A stretch of 64,000 nucleotides of DNA. Origin: Zingiber officinale (taxonomy: Eukaryota > Streptophyta > Magnoliopsida > Zingiberales > Zingiberaceae). Below, piece by piece: positions 12,180-22,579 of the stretch (position 1 is its first letter; each line of letters starts with the position of its first letter). The DNA is taken from assembly GCF_018446385.1 (NCBI RefSeq), contig NC_055988.1:62459788-62523787 (forward strand). Direction: 5' to 3'. The translations under genes were made by a program, and so were the position numbers. Below the pieces are notes generated by a model. It had not been told where the DNA came from, made no database searches, and saw only the letters and a list, made by a program, of their open reading frames with translations.

Positions 12180-12699
12180 TAAAAGATAAGTTGAACCGGT
12201 TCTATTTGTTCACCTGATTCGCACTTTACTAAAAGCTAAGGCGTGTCATCTATTTTTCTCCAACACTGACTGATTCTTTCTCTTCTTCTTCGCGGCGACC
12301 TCTATTTTCCCCGATTAGTCCCTCGAGTGCCAGGGAGAAGGAGAAGCTCCTAGATAGGTCACTGCAAAACCCAATTTCCATCCCTCACTTCCTCTAGCAT
12401 ATTTACTGGTTAAAATCTAGCTTGAATCTTCCATAATCTATGCCATTAAGCTTCCTGCTTATCCTCTCTCCACTTCAATGTCAAAGTCCCATGGGTAATG
12501 GGCTATGTTCTTTCTACTCCTGTTCAATCTGGATTCTAACCCTCCTCCCTTTTTCCTTCATAGTCTTTGGCAAAGTTCCAGAGGAACTGGTAATTTCCAA
12601 GAAATCGGGGCATCTCTTTGAAAGACAACTGAGAGAGAGAGAGAGAGTAAAGAAAAGAGAGGAAGAAGGCTACAGAAGTCCCCTTCATAATCGACCACC
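12180..12699 (+). promoter_or_regulatory. Probable captured promoter and 5' UTR of the DENR copy
   Basis: The sequence changes from the AT-rich CACTA subterminal zone to gene-like, CT-rich sequence near 12240, with 'tctcttcttcttcgcggcg' typical of plant 5' leaders. A GA-repeat (12630-12645) lies shortly before the ATG at 12700. This suggests that the capture included regulatory DNA. No TATA box can be assigned with confidence. Confidence 0.4.
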
Positions 12700-14880
12700 A
12701 TGGCGGACAAGCCGCAGGCGGTGCGTGTCCTCTATTGCGACGTCTGCAACATCCCAATGGAGTATTGCGAGTTCAGCCCTAACTTAGAGAAGTGCAAGCC
12801 TCGGCTCCGTACCCACTCTCCCGATATGTACCCTGATCCTCAAAGGTATCTTCCTCTTTGTCTTCACCACCTCCTCCTTGTATCTCTCCCTTTCCAATCC
12901 TTTACCGAGTGATAAATCTAGGTTAATTTTAGAAAACACAGATGCAGACAAGATGCCTAGCAGATGAAGTCTGTGGCGATTTTGGGTTCCACTGACGCAA
13001 GGGGAGATGCTGGCAGGTCTCCTTCAGGTTATTCATGATGCTTATTTTTTGTTTTTTTTCTTATTCATTTCTTTATCCATCTTCATGAAGTGAGCTCTCG
13101 ATATTCTAATCTACCTTTTCATTGAAATTTAATCAATGATGGGGATTTCTTAGAAATGTTGATCTATAAATCAACTTTAGAAACAAAATCAATAATCTGA
13201 TTAGAGTAGTTTAATTTTGTGACCTAGGTCAGAAAGAATTCTTGTGGCGCATGCTTACAATCAGTAATTATAAATAGGATACTATTTTTGAATAATTTCT
13301 TGTGTATTTCTTTTAGCACCATCAATTCTTTTGATTCCAACCATTGCATATCTAGGGTTTAGTTATCAACGTCACTTTAGATGTCCCTCATCGGACCTTG
13401 TTTCTCTCTTTCTTTGTTTAAAATTCTGAATTTCTTGAATAGGCAGGTAGTGTTTCAGCATCTAAGCAAGAAGAAGTAAAGCGCCTTATTGGTGGTAAGA
13501 TAAAGAAGAAGGTGAGTAATGTAAACTTCGGTTTGTTTTATCTCAGCTTAGGAGATGCAAATCATGTCTTTTTAGTTTTATCAAATAAATAATTGTCATC
13601 TTTGACTAAGGATATTATTATGCACAAAGTTTATTACTCTTAGAAATAGTGTGTGTATATCTCCAAACATATTTGTATTTGAAAATTTTCAATTGACCAT
13701 ACAAAGAGCTTCAAAGACTGAATTATTTATTGTGACTTTGTGAATTATTCATCTATGATCAAAGTCAAAAAATTTGAGATTGATTGCAAAATGGATACAC
13801 AATTCTTGTCTGGTGATTAACTAACCTGTATAATAAAAAATATATATCCATGCATTTGAGCTTGTTGGTAAGCCTTCTGACTAGTTTATCAGTGCCAGCT
13901 TATCTCAATCGTAATCTCAATATTGGATGATTTTTGTTATTTGTTTAACCTTATATGTTGTCAAGTGTATATCAATATAAATTACCTAAAGGCCCCATTC
14001 ATTGTTATTCATCTTGGCCCATCTAGCTAAAATGAACTACCTTGTCAATTTACATTTCTTCATATTGGTAACACACTAAGTCCATTGTATTATCCATTTA
14101 GTTATTGGTTTCTTTTCATGGTATGGACTTCATGCAATCCTCCATAGTTTTATTCAAAATGGTTTATCAAGTAGAGTTAGGACAAACTTCAATTTGTGCA
14201 ACATTTTTATGTTATAATGATTAAAATTGATAGGTTCACTGTGATCATGATTTTGTAGAAGATCTAAATTATGGTATGATAGAGTTTGAAGCTTGAGCAA
14301 TGTGAAACCTTAGATCAGGAGGATAATCAATGTAATTAGGTTTCCTAAATCTAAATCTTCACATGTTTTAGTTAATGTTGCATTCTTAATATAATGATTT
14401 TTGCAATAATATGCTAATTAGGATTAGCTTATTTTGATCTAGGAGAAGCAAGAACTTATTATTGAAAAGATTGTTTGCAAAGTACAAGTGTTATTGTTGT
14501 GAAAGGCCTTGAACTGTTTGGTGAGTGATAGCCAAACAATATTATTTACAACTAAATTTGAGAAATGAGAAATCTGAACATATTACAGATATTACTATTT
14601 ACTCCATTATTTATAATTTATGAGATCTTTTTAGGTGTAAAACTGAGCGATGCATCAAAGAAGCGGGGTAAAAAGTTTGCTATAGGAGCTTATGTTGTCA
14701 AGGTGAGCAAGCAACCTAGCATTGTTTAGTTGATGGAGGAAATATTTTTGTGTTGTCTAAATACTAACTTCTAGTTTATTAATTTCAGGGACCAACCGAG
14801 AAAGAATAGATTGATGTGTAATGAAGTATTGCCTAAAATATTGTGGAATTCATTACCGAGACTTGGTCAGATGTATCACT
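12700..14880 (+). pseudogene. DENR: DENR (density-regulated translation protein) pseudogene, six exons
   Basis: DENR works with MCT-1 in recycling 40S subunits and in re-initiation. Its C-terminus is a SUI1 domain. Exon 1 (12700-12845) encodes MADKPQAVRVLYCDVCNIPM and on through the conserved EYCEF motif. Exon 2 (about 12942-13016) is scrambled by a frameshift. Exon 3 (13443-13511) gives SKQEEVKRLIGGKIKKK. Exon 4 (14443-14520) gives EKQELIIEKIV and then is out of frame by a net deletion, although KGLELF is still readable. Exon 5 (14635-14702) gives GVKLSDASKKRGKKFAIGAY. Exon 6 (from 14789) gives GPTEKE, then a TAG and further stops, with VEFITETW behind. All introns keep GT-AG borders, so this is a genomic rather than a processed copy. 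It sits wholly inside the CACTA element. A truncated product from exon 1 is conceivable but unlikely to be functional. Confidence 0.85.
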
Positions 14881-15307
14881 ATATGATTCCTTATAGAGGT
14901 CTATATTTTTGTACGGCCATTAAGATTTGCTAGAAGTTCAATTACTAATTTAGCACCAGATTATTTAGGATAAAAGTTGTGAGATTTGAAGTTGAAAGTC
15001 AAAGAGCTGCTAATTTAGCACGAGGTTTGCTAGACTGTGGTTTCTAGCATATTTTGACCATATAGAAAGATTTTGCTGCATAAGAGGGTGATTTAATTTT
15101 TTATTTTGATTAGTTTTTTATGATTGGTTAAATGATGCACATATTGAGTTCTGTATTTATTGCTAAAATGTAAAGTTATGATACTTGATATTTTTTATTA
15201 AGTATGGTGCAGCTTGTTAGTTGTTGGACCTCAGTTTAAGATATTGTAGTATCTTATCATCCCATTTCAACCAATCACATTATCACATGTTATCACTTAG
15301 TAGTAAT

Positions 15308-15811
15308 TAGGGGTGTAAATAAGTCAAATCAAGTCGCTCATAAGTTATTCGAAATTTAATTCGATAAAAGTTCGTTTGAGCTCGTTTAATGAGGCTCGTT
15401 AAGATAAATAAATCAAATTCAAGTTTTACAATATTCGACTTGTTAGTTCGTGAATATGCTCGTTAAATTCATGAATTAACTTTTAAATAAAAAGAATAAT
15501 AGTTTTAATATTGAATTTATAGATTTTACACTCCACGTTTGAAACATATAGATAAATACATTAAATTTCTTTATTAAAATAAAGTTATAAATTTTAATAA
15601 GAATATTATAATTTTTAAAATATATAATTTAATTTTTAATGAATATTTAAATTTATAATTTATATTTATTAAGCTCATTTAGGCTCGATAAAAGCTCGAA
15701 TAAGCTCGTGAGCTATGAATATATTTATTAAATAAAACTTGAGCTCGGTTCGATTATAAACAAGTCAAATTCAAACATTTAAGAGTTCGGCTCGGCTTGA
15801 TTACATACCTA
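15308..15811. mobile_element. hAT-type non-autonomous element, 'gctcg' family
   Basis: The ends TAGGGGTGTAAATAAG and TTACATACCTA are imperfect inverted repeats. The flanks GTAGTAAT and ATAGTAAT agree at 7 of 8 positions, as expected for an old hAT 8-bp duplication. The inside is AT-rich with scattered 'gctcg' and 'gttcg' words and has no coding frame. The same family is seen at 56078-56632. Confidence 0.65.
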
Positions 15812-15819
15812 ATAGTAAT

Positions 15820-16485
15820 AAGCAATTACTTCATTAAATTAAAATTATGTCGCAATACACGGTGGTTATTTACCTCAATACTAAAATTAAATGGTGAAGT
15901 AATAAAAAATAAAATACTTCATCACATTAAAATTGTATAAAGTTAAAGAAAATATTTACTTCACCATAATTTAATAATTGTGAAGTCGTCTCTTATTAAT
16001 TGTTTCAGTATAATACAAAACAATGAAATCTTTTAAATCAATTACTTTGTCAATAAATATATACTATGAAGTAACATAATACCAAATATTTTGACAAATA
16101 TAAATTATGGTAAAGTTATAGAATATATTTACTTTGGTAATTAATATAAACTGTGAAGTTACATATTATCTATTACTTCGACATGTTATAAAACAAATGA
16201 AGTAAAAGATTTTTTTTTACTTCAGTAAGCAATGTAAATCGTAAAGTTACATATTATCAATTGCTTTGGCACTTTACAAAATCAATGAAGTAAAAGAAAT
16301 TTTTTACTTCAGCATCAGTCCAACTCTGAATCGGTTTTATCTCCTTGAACCAGTCAAAGACTTCACTTTTTCCTTAGATATGACTTCGATGATAAGACGA
16401 AGTAAAATAATACCCTTTTACTTCACGTGCATCTACTTCAGTGATTATTTATCTACGACTTCGGTGAATATACAAAGTCAATCAA
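15820..16485. repeat. CACTA subterminal repeat zone
   Basis: At least ten copies of TTACTTC/GACTTCR-like words occur here, about every 40-70 bp (for example 'tttacttcagtaagcaatgtaaa', 'gttacatattatc'). The corresponding left-end zone is 11940-12130. In CACTA elements such arrays bind the TNPA-type protein. Confidence 0.6.
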
Positions 16486-16504
16486 GGAAATTCTACTAGT
16501 AACA

Positions 16505-17365
16505 CATCAGAAGACAATGTGATTCCTTTCTTGATGAAGAAACAAAATCTTTAGTATCAATTATTTTCTTTGAAGTAATTATGCTACAATATATACTTGT
16601 ATCTTTTCCAAGTCTTAGATTTTTGGATTGATATTTACTCTATGCAATCCATGGATTCAAGATGAAACTTTAGCCTCTCCGAATAATTAGGACTTACTCT
16701 TTAACTCTTTTTATAATTCATCGTATTATTGATTTACTAGTCCTTCTAGTATTGCTTCATTCATAAATGATAAATTTAATGTTTATGTCCTTCAAGTGCC
16801 TCTATACATTCTCATTTTTTCTATAAATTTCTTTATTAGAAACAAAGTCGTCTACAACAAAATTCTTCTATCAAGGATAGAGTTGTCTTACAACATACAT
16901 TCCTTTGTTAGAGAAAAAGTTTCTTACAATATATTTCCTCTGTCAAGGAAAAAACTTCCTACAACATACATTCCTCTATCAGGGATAGAGTGTTCTACAA
17001 CATACATTTCTCTATTTCGGACAGAGTCATCTACTACATTCCTTTGTCAATACAAGAGTCACCACTTATCTCCCAACTCAGCATAGTTATGAATCGAGCT
17101 CGCCGTCCCCTTTCGGAGGGTCAACTTGTACTCTTTCAACTAGGGCTTAGTCACGGATTGAGTTTTCGCCCTAGCCTCATTAGGCTCTACAGTTGGTATC
17201 TTCACCCAAGCTTCAATCACATTTATTTCTGTTTTTGAATATGAAGTGTAGCTATTCCTTCCATCTCTACCTTGAGGTATGCACTTCGACCACTAGTTGC
17301 TTCCTCTTGCTTTTCTCTACCGCTCCCAGCATCTCGGCCACATGACCCTGACATCATGGATCTCA
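16505..17365. repeat. Unassigned region with a 36-bp tandem array
   Basis: Between 16852 and 17045 six degenerate units start at 16852, 16888, 16924, 16959, 16995 and 17031, a steady 36-bp period ('ctacaacatacattcctcta..agggatagagt'). Because 36 is divisible by three, one plus-strand frame stays open through the array and reads as a 12-residue repeat. I recognise no protein and do not call a gene. The rest of the stretch gives no supportable feature. Confidence 0.5.
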
Positions 17366-17850
17366 AGGTCATTGACAGGACAATTGTCTAGTCAGTCGAT
17401 CTATACCCTTCTTCGACTAGACTTGGGAAAGTTTGTGATGCGGTGGAGACGACAAAGATCATGTGGTAGGACTCTGTCAATGCAAGAGCCATGTGGTAGG
17501 TTCATGACTGAGTCAATATAGGGGCCATGTGGTAAGTTTAGGATTCAATCAACACCGAGACCATGTGGCAAGTTTAGGACTTGGTCAATGCAGATATCAT
17601 CAATATCCAACATGCTAAGCTTGTTAGACCTCCCAACCTTCCAACTTTCCACTAGTCCAATTCCCGACTTGGTCTGACCTCCTTGTATACGAAGGGATAT
17701 GACAATTACCATAACACGAAGGGACACAATGGTTACTATGACTCCCTATAATGAGGTGCATTCCCTGAGCTCTCTCTATGAGGTGCATCCCTTGAACTCT
17801 TCTCCCTATATAAGGTAAGGGTAGGGAGGCTCTTAGGGAGGGGGAATATG
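17366..17850 (+). repeat. Direct repeat copy 1, LTR-like
   Basis: It begins 'tgacaggacaattgtctagtcagtcg' and is repeated at 18199-18630. It contains short units on 'gccatgtggtaggttcaggactcgg' and ends with a TATA-like box in 'ctccctatataagg' near 17810. The layout resembles the U3 and start of an old LTR. No polypurine tract, primer site or coding partner was found. Confidence 0.5.
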
Positions 17851-18001
17851 ATCAACATCTACTTTCTCATATCCTTTACTATTCTCCAAGATATGATCTT
17901 CATTTATTTTTCTCATATGTTTTACTATTCTCTATGATATAATCTCATCTATTTTACTGTGTATTACTCTATCTTTTATCATTTCTTATTTCTATTATAT
18001 T

Positions 18002-18195
18002 TTTTGGGACCTTATTGGGGTAACTCTCGATGAGTCCTTTGATGCATGTTATTTTTTGTAGAGTCAAGTGTGTCACGAGGAAAAGGTTATGCCACGAGGA
18101 GAATGTTACGTCATAAGGAGAAAGTTTTGACGTTATCACTTTGGTGTGAGGTGGATTTCTACTACCACATCATCGTGGTGAGATTTCTGATGCCG
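18002..18195 (+). repeat. Dispersed repeat shared with 60790-60970
   Basis: Blocks such as 'cgatgagtcctttgat.catgttat', 'gagaaagtttt.ac' and 'ggtggatttcta' occur in the same order in both places. It sits between the two LTR-like direct repeats and may be the end of that LTR. Confidence 0.5.
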
Positions 18196-18198
18196 TCA

Positions 18199-18630
18199 TA
18201 GAGTTGTTGAAAGGATAATTGTCTAGTTAGTCGGAATACACCCTTCTTTAACTAAACTTGTGGGGAAGCTTGTGATGTGGCGGAGATGGCAGAGGACATG
18301 TGGCAAGACTCGATCAACACATGGATAGTGTGGTAGGTTCAGGACTCGGTCAACACAGGGGCCATTTGACGGGTTCATGACATGATCAATGCCAATGTCA
18401 TCAATATCTAACCTGCCGATCTTGTGTGACCTCTCGACCTGCCAATCTCTCAACCTTCCAACTTGTTGTTGGCCTGACCTCTCGATATGTGAAGGGACAT
18501 GTCAATTACCATAACGTAAAAGGGCACGATGATTACAATGACATCCTTTAGTGAGGTCCGTCCCTTGGGCTTCCCTCCCTTTATAAGGTAAAAGGAGAGG
18601 GGATTCTTGGGACAATGGATTCTCATCATC
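18199..18630 (+). repeat. Direct repeat copy 2, LTR-like
   Basis: This is a diverged copy of 17366-17850 in the same orientation, beginning 'tgaaaggataattgtctagttagtcgg' and ending with 'ctccctttataagg'. Element E is inserted about 120 bp downstream. Confidence 0.5.
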
Positions 18631-18751
18631 ATCTATGCAATCGTATACCTTTTCTTCATTTATTATTATTTATTTTATTTATATTCATTTTGAAGCTTTA
18701 TTATTTATTTTTTCGGATGAAAAGGTAAATATATATTATCAAAAGAATATG

Positions 18752-20236
18752 TGTTAGAACCAAAAGTAGCTAGAGGGGAGGTGAATAGCTCGTCACGTTC
18801 GCTCGTTGCTCGGCGTTGCTTGGCGTTGCTTGTTTCTTCAAGAATATGCAGCGGAAAATACAGAAACAAATACAACAACGCTAACACGGTTGGTTTACTT
18901 GGTATCCACCTCACAAGAGGTGACTAGTCCAAGGATCCACACCACGCACGCACCCTCCACTATGAAAACACTCCTTTTCGGTAACTACCGAGGGCGGAGA
19001 AGCCCTACAAGACTCTCAGTACAAGAAGAAGAAAGGGTAGTAAAGAATAAGCAAAAGCTTACAAGAAATGCAGTAAAAACCCTAGCTTCTTCTTCTTCTC
19101 GTTGCAACTCGCCTCTTGACTTGGATGAACCTTCAAGAACTGGCGGTGAGGAGCTTAGAGAGTGCTGGGGAGGAGCTGTGTTGAATCTGGAATGAATCGG
19201 TGAAGTTCTGCCGAAGGAATCGCACGCCAACAGCTATAAACGACGCCAACGGTCGAATTCCAATCGATTGGATTGCTCCCAATCGATCGGGGAGGCTTTG
19301 GATCGATCCACGGATCGATCCGAGCTCTCTGTTCGAACATGCTCGGATCGATCCACGGATCGATCCGGCGCTTATCGCGCGAAGCAGTCCCAATCGATCA
19401 CCGATCGATTGGGACCTCTGATCGATCCACGGATCGATCCGGAGGGTTCGCGAGGACTCACCGGATCGATCGGCGGATCGATCCAAATCTTCTGGATCGA
19501 TCCACCGATTGATCCAGATCTGCTGATCGATCCACGGATCGATCCAAACCTGCTGGATCAATCCGGATCAATCCAAACCTGCTGGATCAATCCACGGATC
19601 AATCCAACCTTGGTTTTTGTCCAAAACCAAGTCCAAAGCTCCTAAACCAACATCTAGTCAACCATGACTTGTTGGTACATAAGACCTAGCATCCGGTCAC
19701 CCTTGACCGGTAGGACTCTCTCACCAAGTGTCCGGTCAATCCCTTTGACCCACTTGGACTTTCTCTTCTTGCCAAGTATCCGGTCCTCTGACCTACTTGG
19801 ACTTTTCTTTCTCGTGCCAAGTATCCGGTCAATCCCTTTGACCTACTTGGACTCTCACCAGATGTCTGATCAACCTTGACCCATCTGGATTTCTCTTGCC
19901 TGGCTTCATTCACCAGGACTTTTCCAATTGTCTAGCTTCACTCACTAGGTCTTTCACCTGGCTTCACTCACCAGGATTTTCCTCCTGCCTAGCTTCACTC
20001 ACTAGGACTTTCCAATTGCCTAGCTTCACTCACTAGGTCTTTCACCTGGCTTCACTCACCAAGATTTTCCTCCTGCCTAGCTTCACTCACTAGGACTTCC
20101 CAGTCAAGTATCCGGTCATCCTTGACCTACTTGACTCTTCTTCAATCAACCTTGCATTGTCAAACATCGAAACCCAAACCAAGACTCAAGCTTGGTCAAC
20201 CAGGTCAACCTTAACCTGAGGGATGTTGCACCAACA
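18752..20236 (-). repeat. 3' LTR of element E
   Basis: On the minus strand it begins TGTTGGTGCAACATCCCTCAGG and ends TTTTGGTTCTAACA. It is 1485 bp, against 1404 bp for the other copy. Most of the difference lies in two arrays: ATCGAT palindromes (19258-19612) and 'cctagcttcactcactagg' units (19900-20105). A TATA-like box (minus-strand gtttatagctg, plus 19231-19241) lies beside the palindrome array. Confidence 0.92.
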
Positions 20237-22579
20237 ATCTCCCCCTTTTTGATGTTTGACAATACCAACACTATCACTTACAATACCACATGTAAGTTAG
20301 GCTAATCTCATAGCCTAAACCTTCTTCATGCCACTAGGTAATGAATACATAAGTTAAGCCCTTCATTCTCCCCCTAAGAGGGCAAACTCCCTCTAGGTAA
20401 TGAAAGCCTAACTTACTCCCATTCACAGGTCCTTTCATTCTCCCCCTATTGGCACACATCAACCCATCTTTGGGCACACATCAACCCATGCCCCAATTTT
20501 GGGTACACATCAACAAATCCATTTGTTGACGACTCTCCCCCTGAAGAGTTGCTCATCGTTGTTCACAACATCACTCGTTGTGATCAACACGATAATGAAG
20601 GTCCCATACCCTTCATTTATCCTTAACTTCTCCCTCAATGTAGACAAATACCCAACCTTGAGCATTTTCTAACCACTTGAGTTCCCACTTGAAATAATGA
20701 GGATATCCACTCCCCATTTTAAGTTCAAAAGCTCATACATGAGCATTTTCTTTAAAGAAGGTTAACCACCTTCCAAGGTTCATGAAAAATAATTTTTCAT
20801 GTCTTTAAAGAGTCCCTCCCCCTAAAGACATGGTGGTAACTTCTGTCATTGCACCAACAATGACTTGGAATCCCTAAACCTTTAGGAAACCTAAATTTAG
20901 AAGTTTTGAGGTTCAAATACTCAAAATTTGAAACAAACCTCAACCTAAACTTCAATGAAGCCTTCCTTAACCAATCCATCCTTGTTTTCACATGAAAACA
21001 CCCTTTGTATGTATACAAATGTATTTTAAGGGTTTGAAATGGTTACCTAGACTCAAAGAGGTTCAAAGATGCTGCAATCAGGCCTTCCCAGCCAAAATCA
21101 GCAACTTTGATCGATTGGAGTTGGGTTCCAATCGATTGAACCTTTCTGAATCGATCCACTGATCGATTCGGGCACTCTGATCGATCCAGTGAGCTTCTGC
21201 TCGCGGGAGACTTGCTTTCCGAATCGATCCACGGATCGATTCGAGCACTCAATCGATCCATGGATCGATCAGACTCGATAGTTGCTGAAATTCCATTTCG
21301 GTCAACGAAACCCTAGAAAATTCTACAAAAATCCAAAAATCATGAAATTTCGTGTAGACATTATTTAGGGCATACTTAATCATGGAAAAATAGTTTTCTA
21401 TGAAAATACATCATATTTTCAAAGATTGACACAAGCTTGAAAACTTGCTAAAACTTTAGCGCTTTCTTCAGGTTTGTGTCTAACTATTCAATGGTGATTA
21501 CTATCAAAAGATAGCCTTCACCATGGTTTTCCAAACGCATTTTTAAAAGCATTTTCAAAACCAATATCCCATCATGTTCCTTGGGAATAATGCACATGAC
21601 TTGTACATTAGCTTTCCCAATGATGGGAAAACACATAACTATGTGTTTTGATGAAACTAAAAACTCAAAAGAATGCACTAAATCAAACATCTTGAGTTTT
21701 GTTCATCTTCCTAACATCTCACTTGTATATAATATGCACTAAAACACATACAAGTCACCTTATAGTCTTTGTGAGATGTAGATTTTGGTTTTTGCCCTAA
21801 TGTAGGGATCATGCATATTTATCTAGGCATTTTAGAAATGTTATACATCCACCTAGGATGTCACTTGTCAATAAGTGTCGTTAAATGCCATTTGTCCTTA
21901 ATTACAAGGAATTAAACTCAATGCATGATTATGTTATGGCATACATCAAAAGAAAATAATTTTCAAAAGAAAATATCCTATTGCTACATGATGTATGAAT
22001 GTCATGACATGGTATTTTTGGATTTTTCATAATAAAACATGAATGCAAAAATAGACATGATGTCATAGCATATGATGGGCAAACAATCATGGCAAGGTTT
22101 AGCATAAATAAAATATACCTAGATTAACTATCTAAGTATCCTTAAAATCTTAGCTAAACTTACGACTTAAACCTAGATTGCCCTAAAGTGCTTCAAGAAA
22201 ATGCCAAAACTTAAATTGGCATTTCTAATTTCCTTGATTAATGTATGCCAATTGAAAATAAATATGTCCTCAATTGTTGGCATATCCCATTTTTCCACAA
22301 GAGTAGCACTTTTAAATTTAAGGCCCGGATTGCCTTAAATTGCCTAAGAACATACCAAAATCCCAACTTGGTAGTTCTTATGAATTTCCCAATATGTGTC
22401 ATTTAAGATTAAAATCAATTCTTCCACCATTAGGCACATTTTACTCTGTCAAGAAGTAATCAATAGGTCCATTTCATTTTCAAAGGTTAACTAAAACCTT
22501 GAAAATGCTCCTTGAGTGTCAATTTCCTCAAAGTTGGGTTAACTACCCTTCTAATCGGAGTTGACACTCTCTAACCCAT
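20237..22579 (-). other. Polypurine tract and 3' non-coding region of element E
   Basis: The minus-strand polypurine tract AAAAAGGGGGAGAT (plus 20237-20250) abuts the LTR. Behind it lie 2.3 kb without a plausible gene. Part of it (about 21310-21910) matches element F at 7020-7570. A palindrome cluster of ATCGAT type lies at 21108-21272, and the conserved AT-rich block (minus-strand aaatttcatgatttttggat) at 21320-21350. The 'ctccccctaaagac' type strings near 20370-20550 and 20815 may be decayed polypurine-like runs. Confidence 0.7.

Larger units (their letters stand above)
11914..16501. mobile_element. CACTA-type DNA transposon carrying a DENR gene copy
   Basis: The left end is CACTAGTAGAATTTT and the right end is AAATTCTACTAGTA, an inverted match of about 13 bases with the outermost G changed to A. 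The flanking 3-bp repeats are ACA (11911-11913 and 16502-16504), the duplication size of the CACTA/EnSpm superfamily. Both subterminal zones repeat a TTACTTCR-type motif in changing orientation (11950-12130 and 15820-16480), another CACTA hallmark. No transposase coding is seen, so it is non-autonomous. The interior is a host-derived DENR gene copy (12.2-14.9 kb) plus a hAT-type insertion at 15308-15811. Confidence 0.75.

Noticed and set aside
12700-12912. A functional short gene from exon 1 of DENR
   Set aside because: Exon 1 ends at a good donor site and downstream exons are recognisable but broken. A 70-codon read-through into the intron is not a credible product.
19133-19645. Several overlapping frames of 60-160 codons with Ile-Asp-Pro-Trp and Asp-Arg-Ser repeats on both strands (also 24916-25440)
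   Set aside because: They are translations of the palindromic ATCGATCC array inside the LTRs of E. Because the repeat is its own reverse complement, frames open on both strands. No protein is supported.
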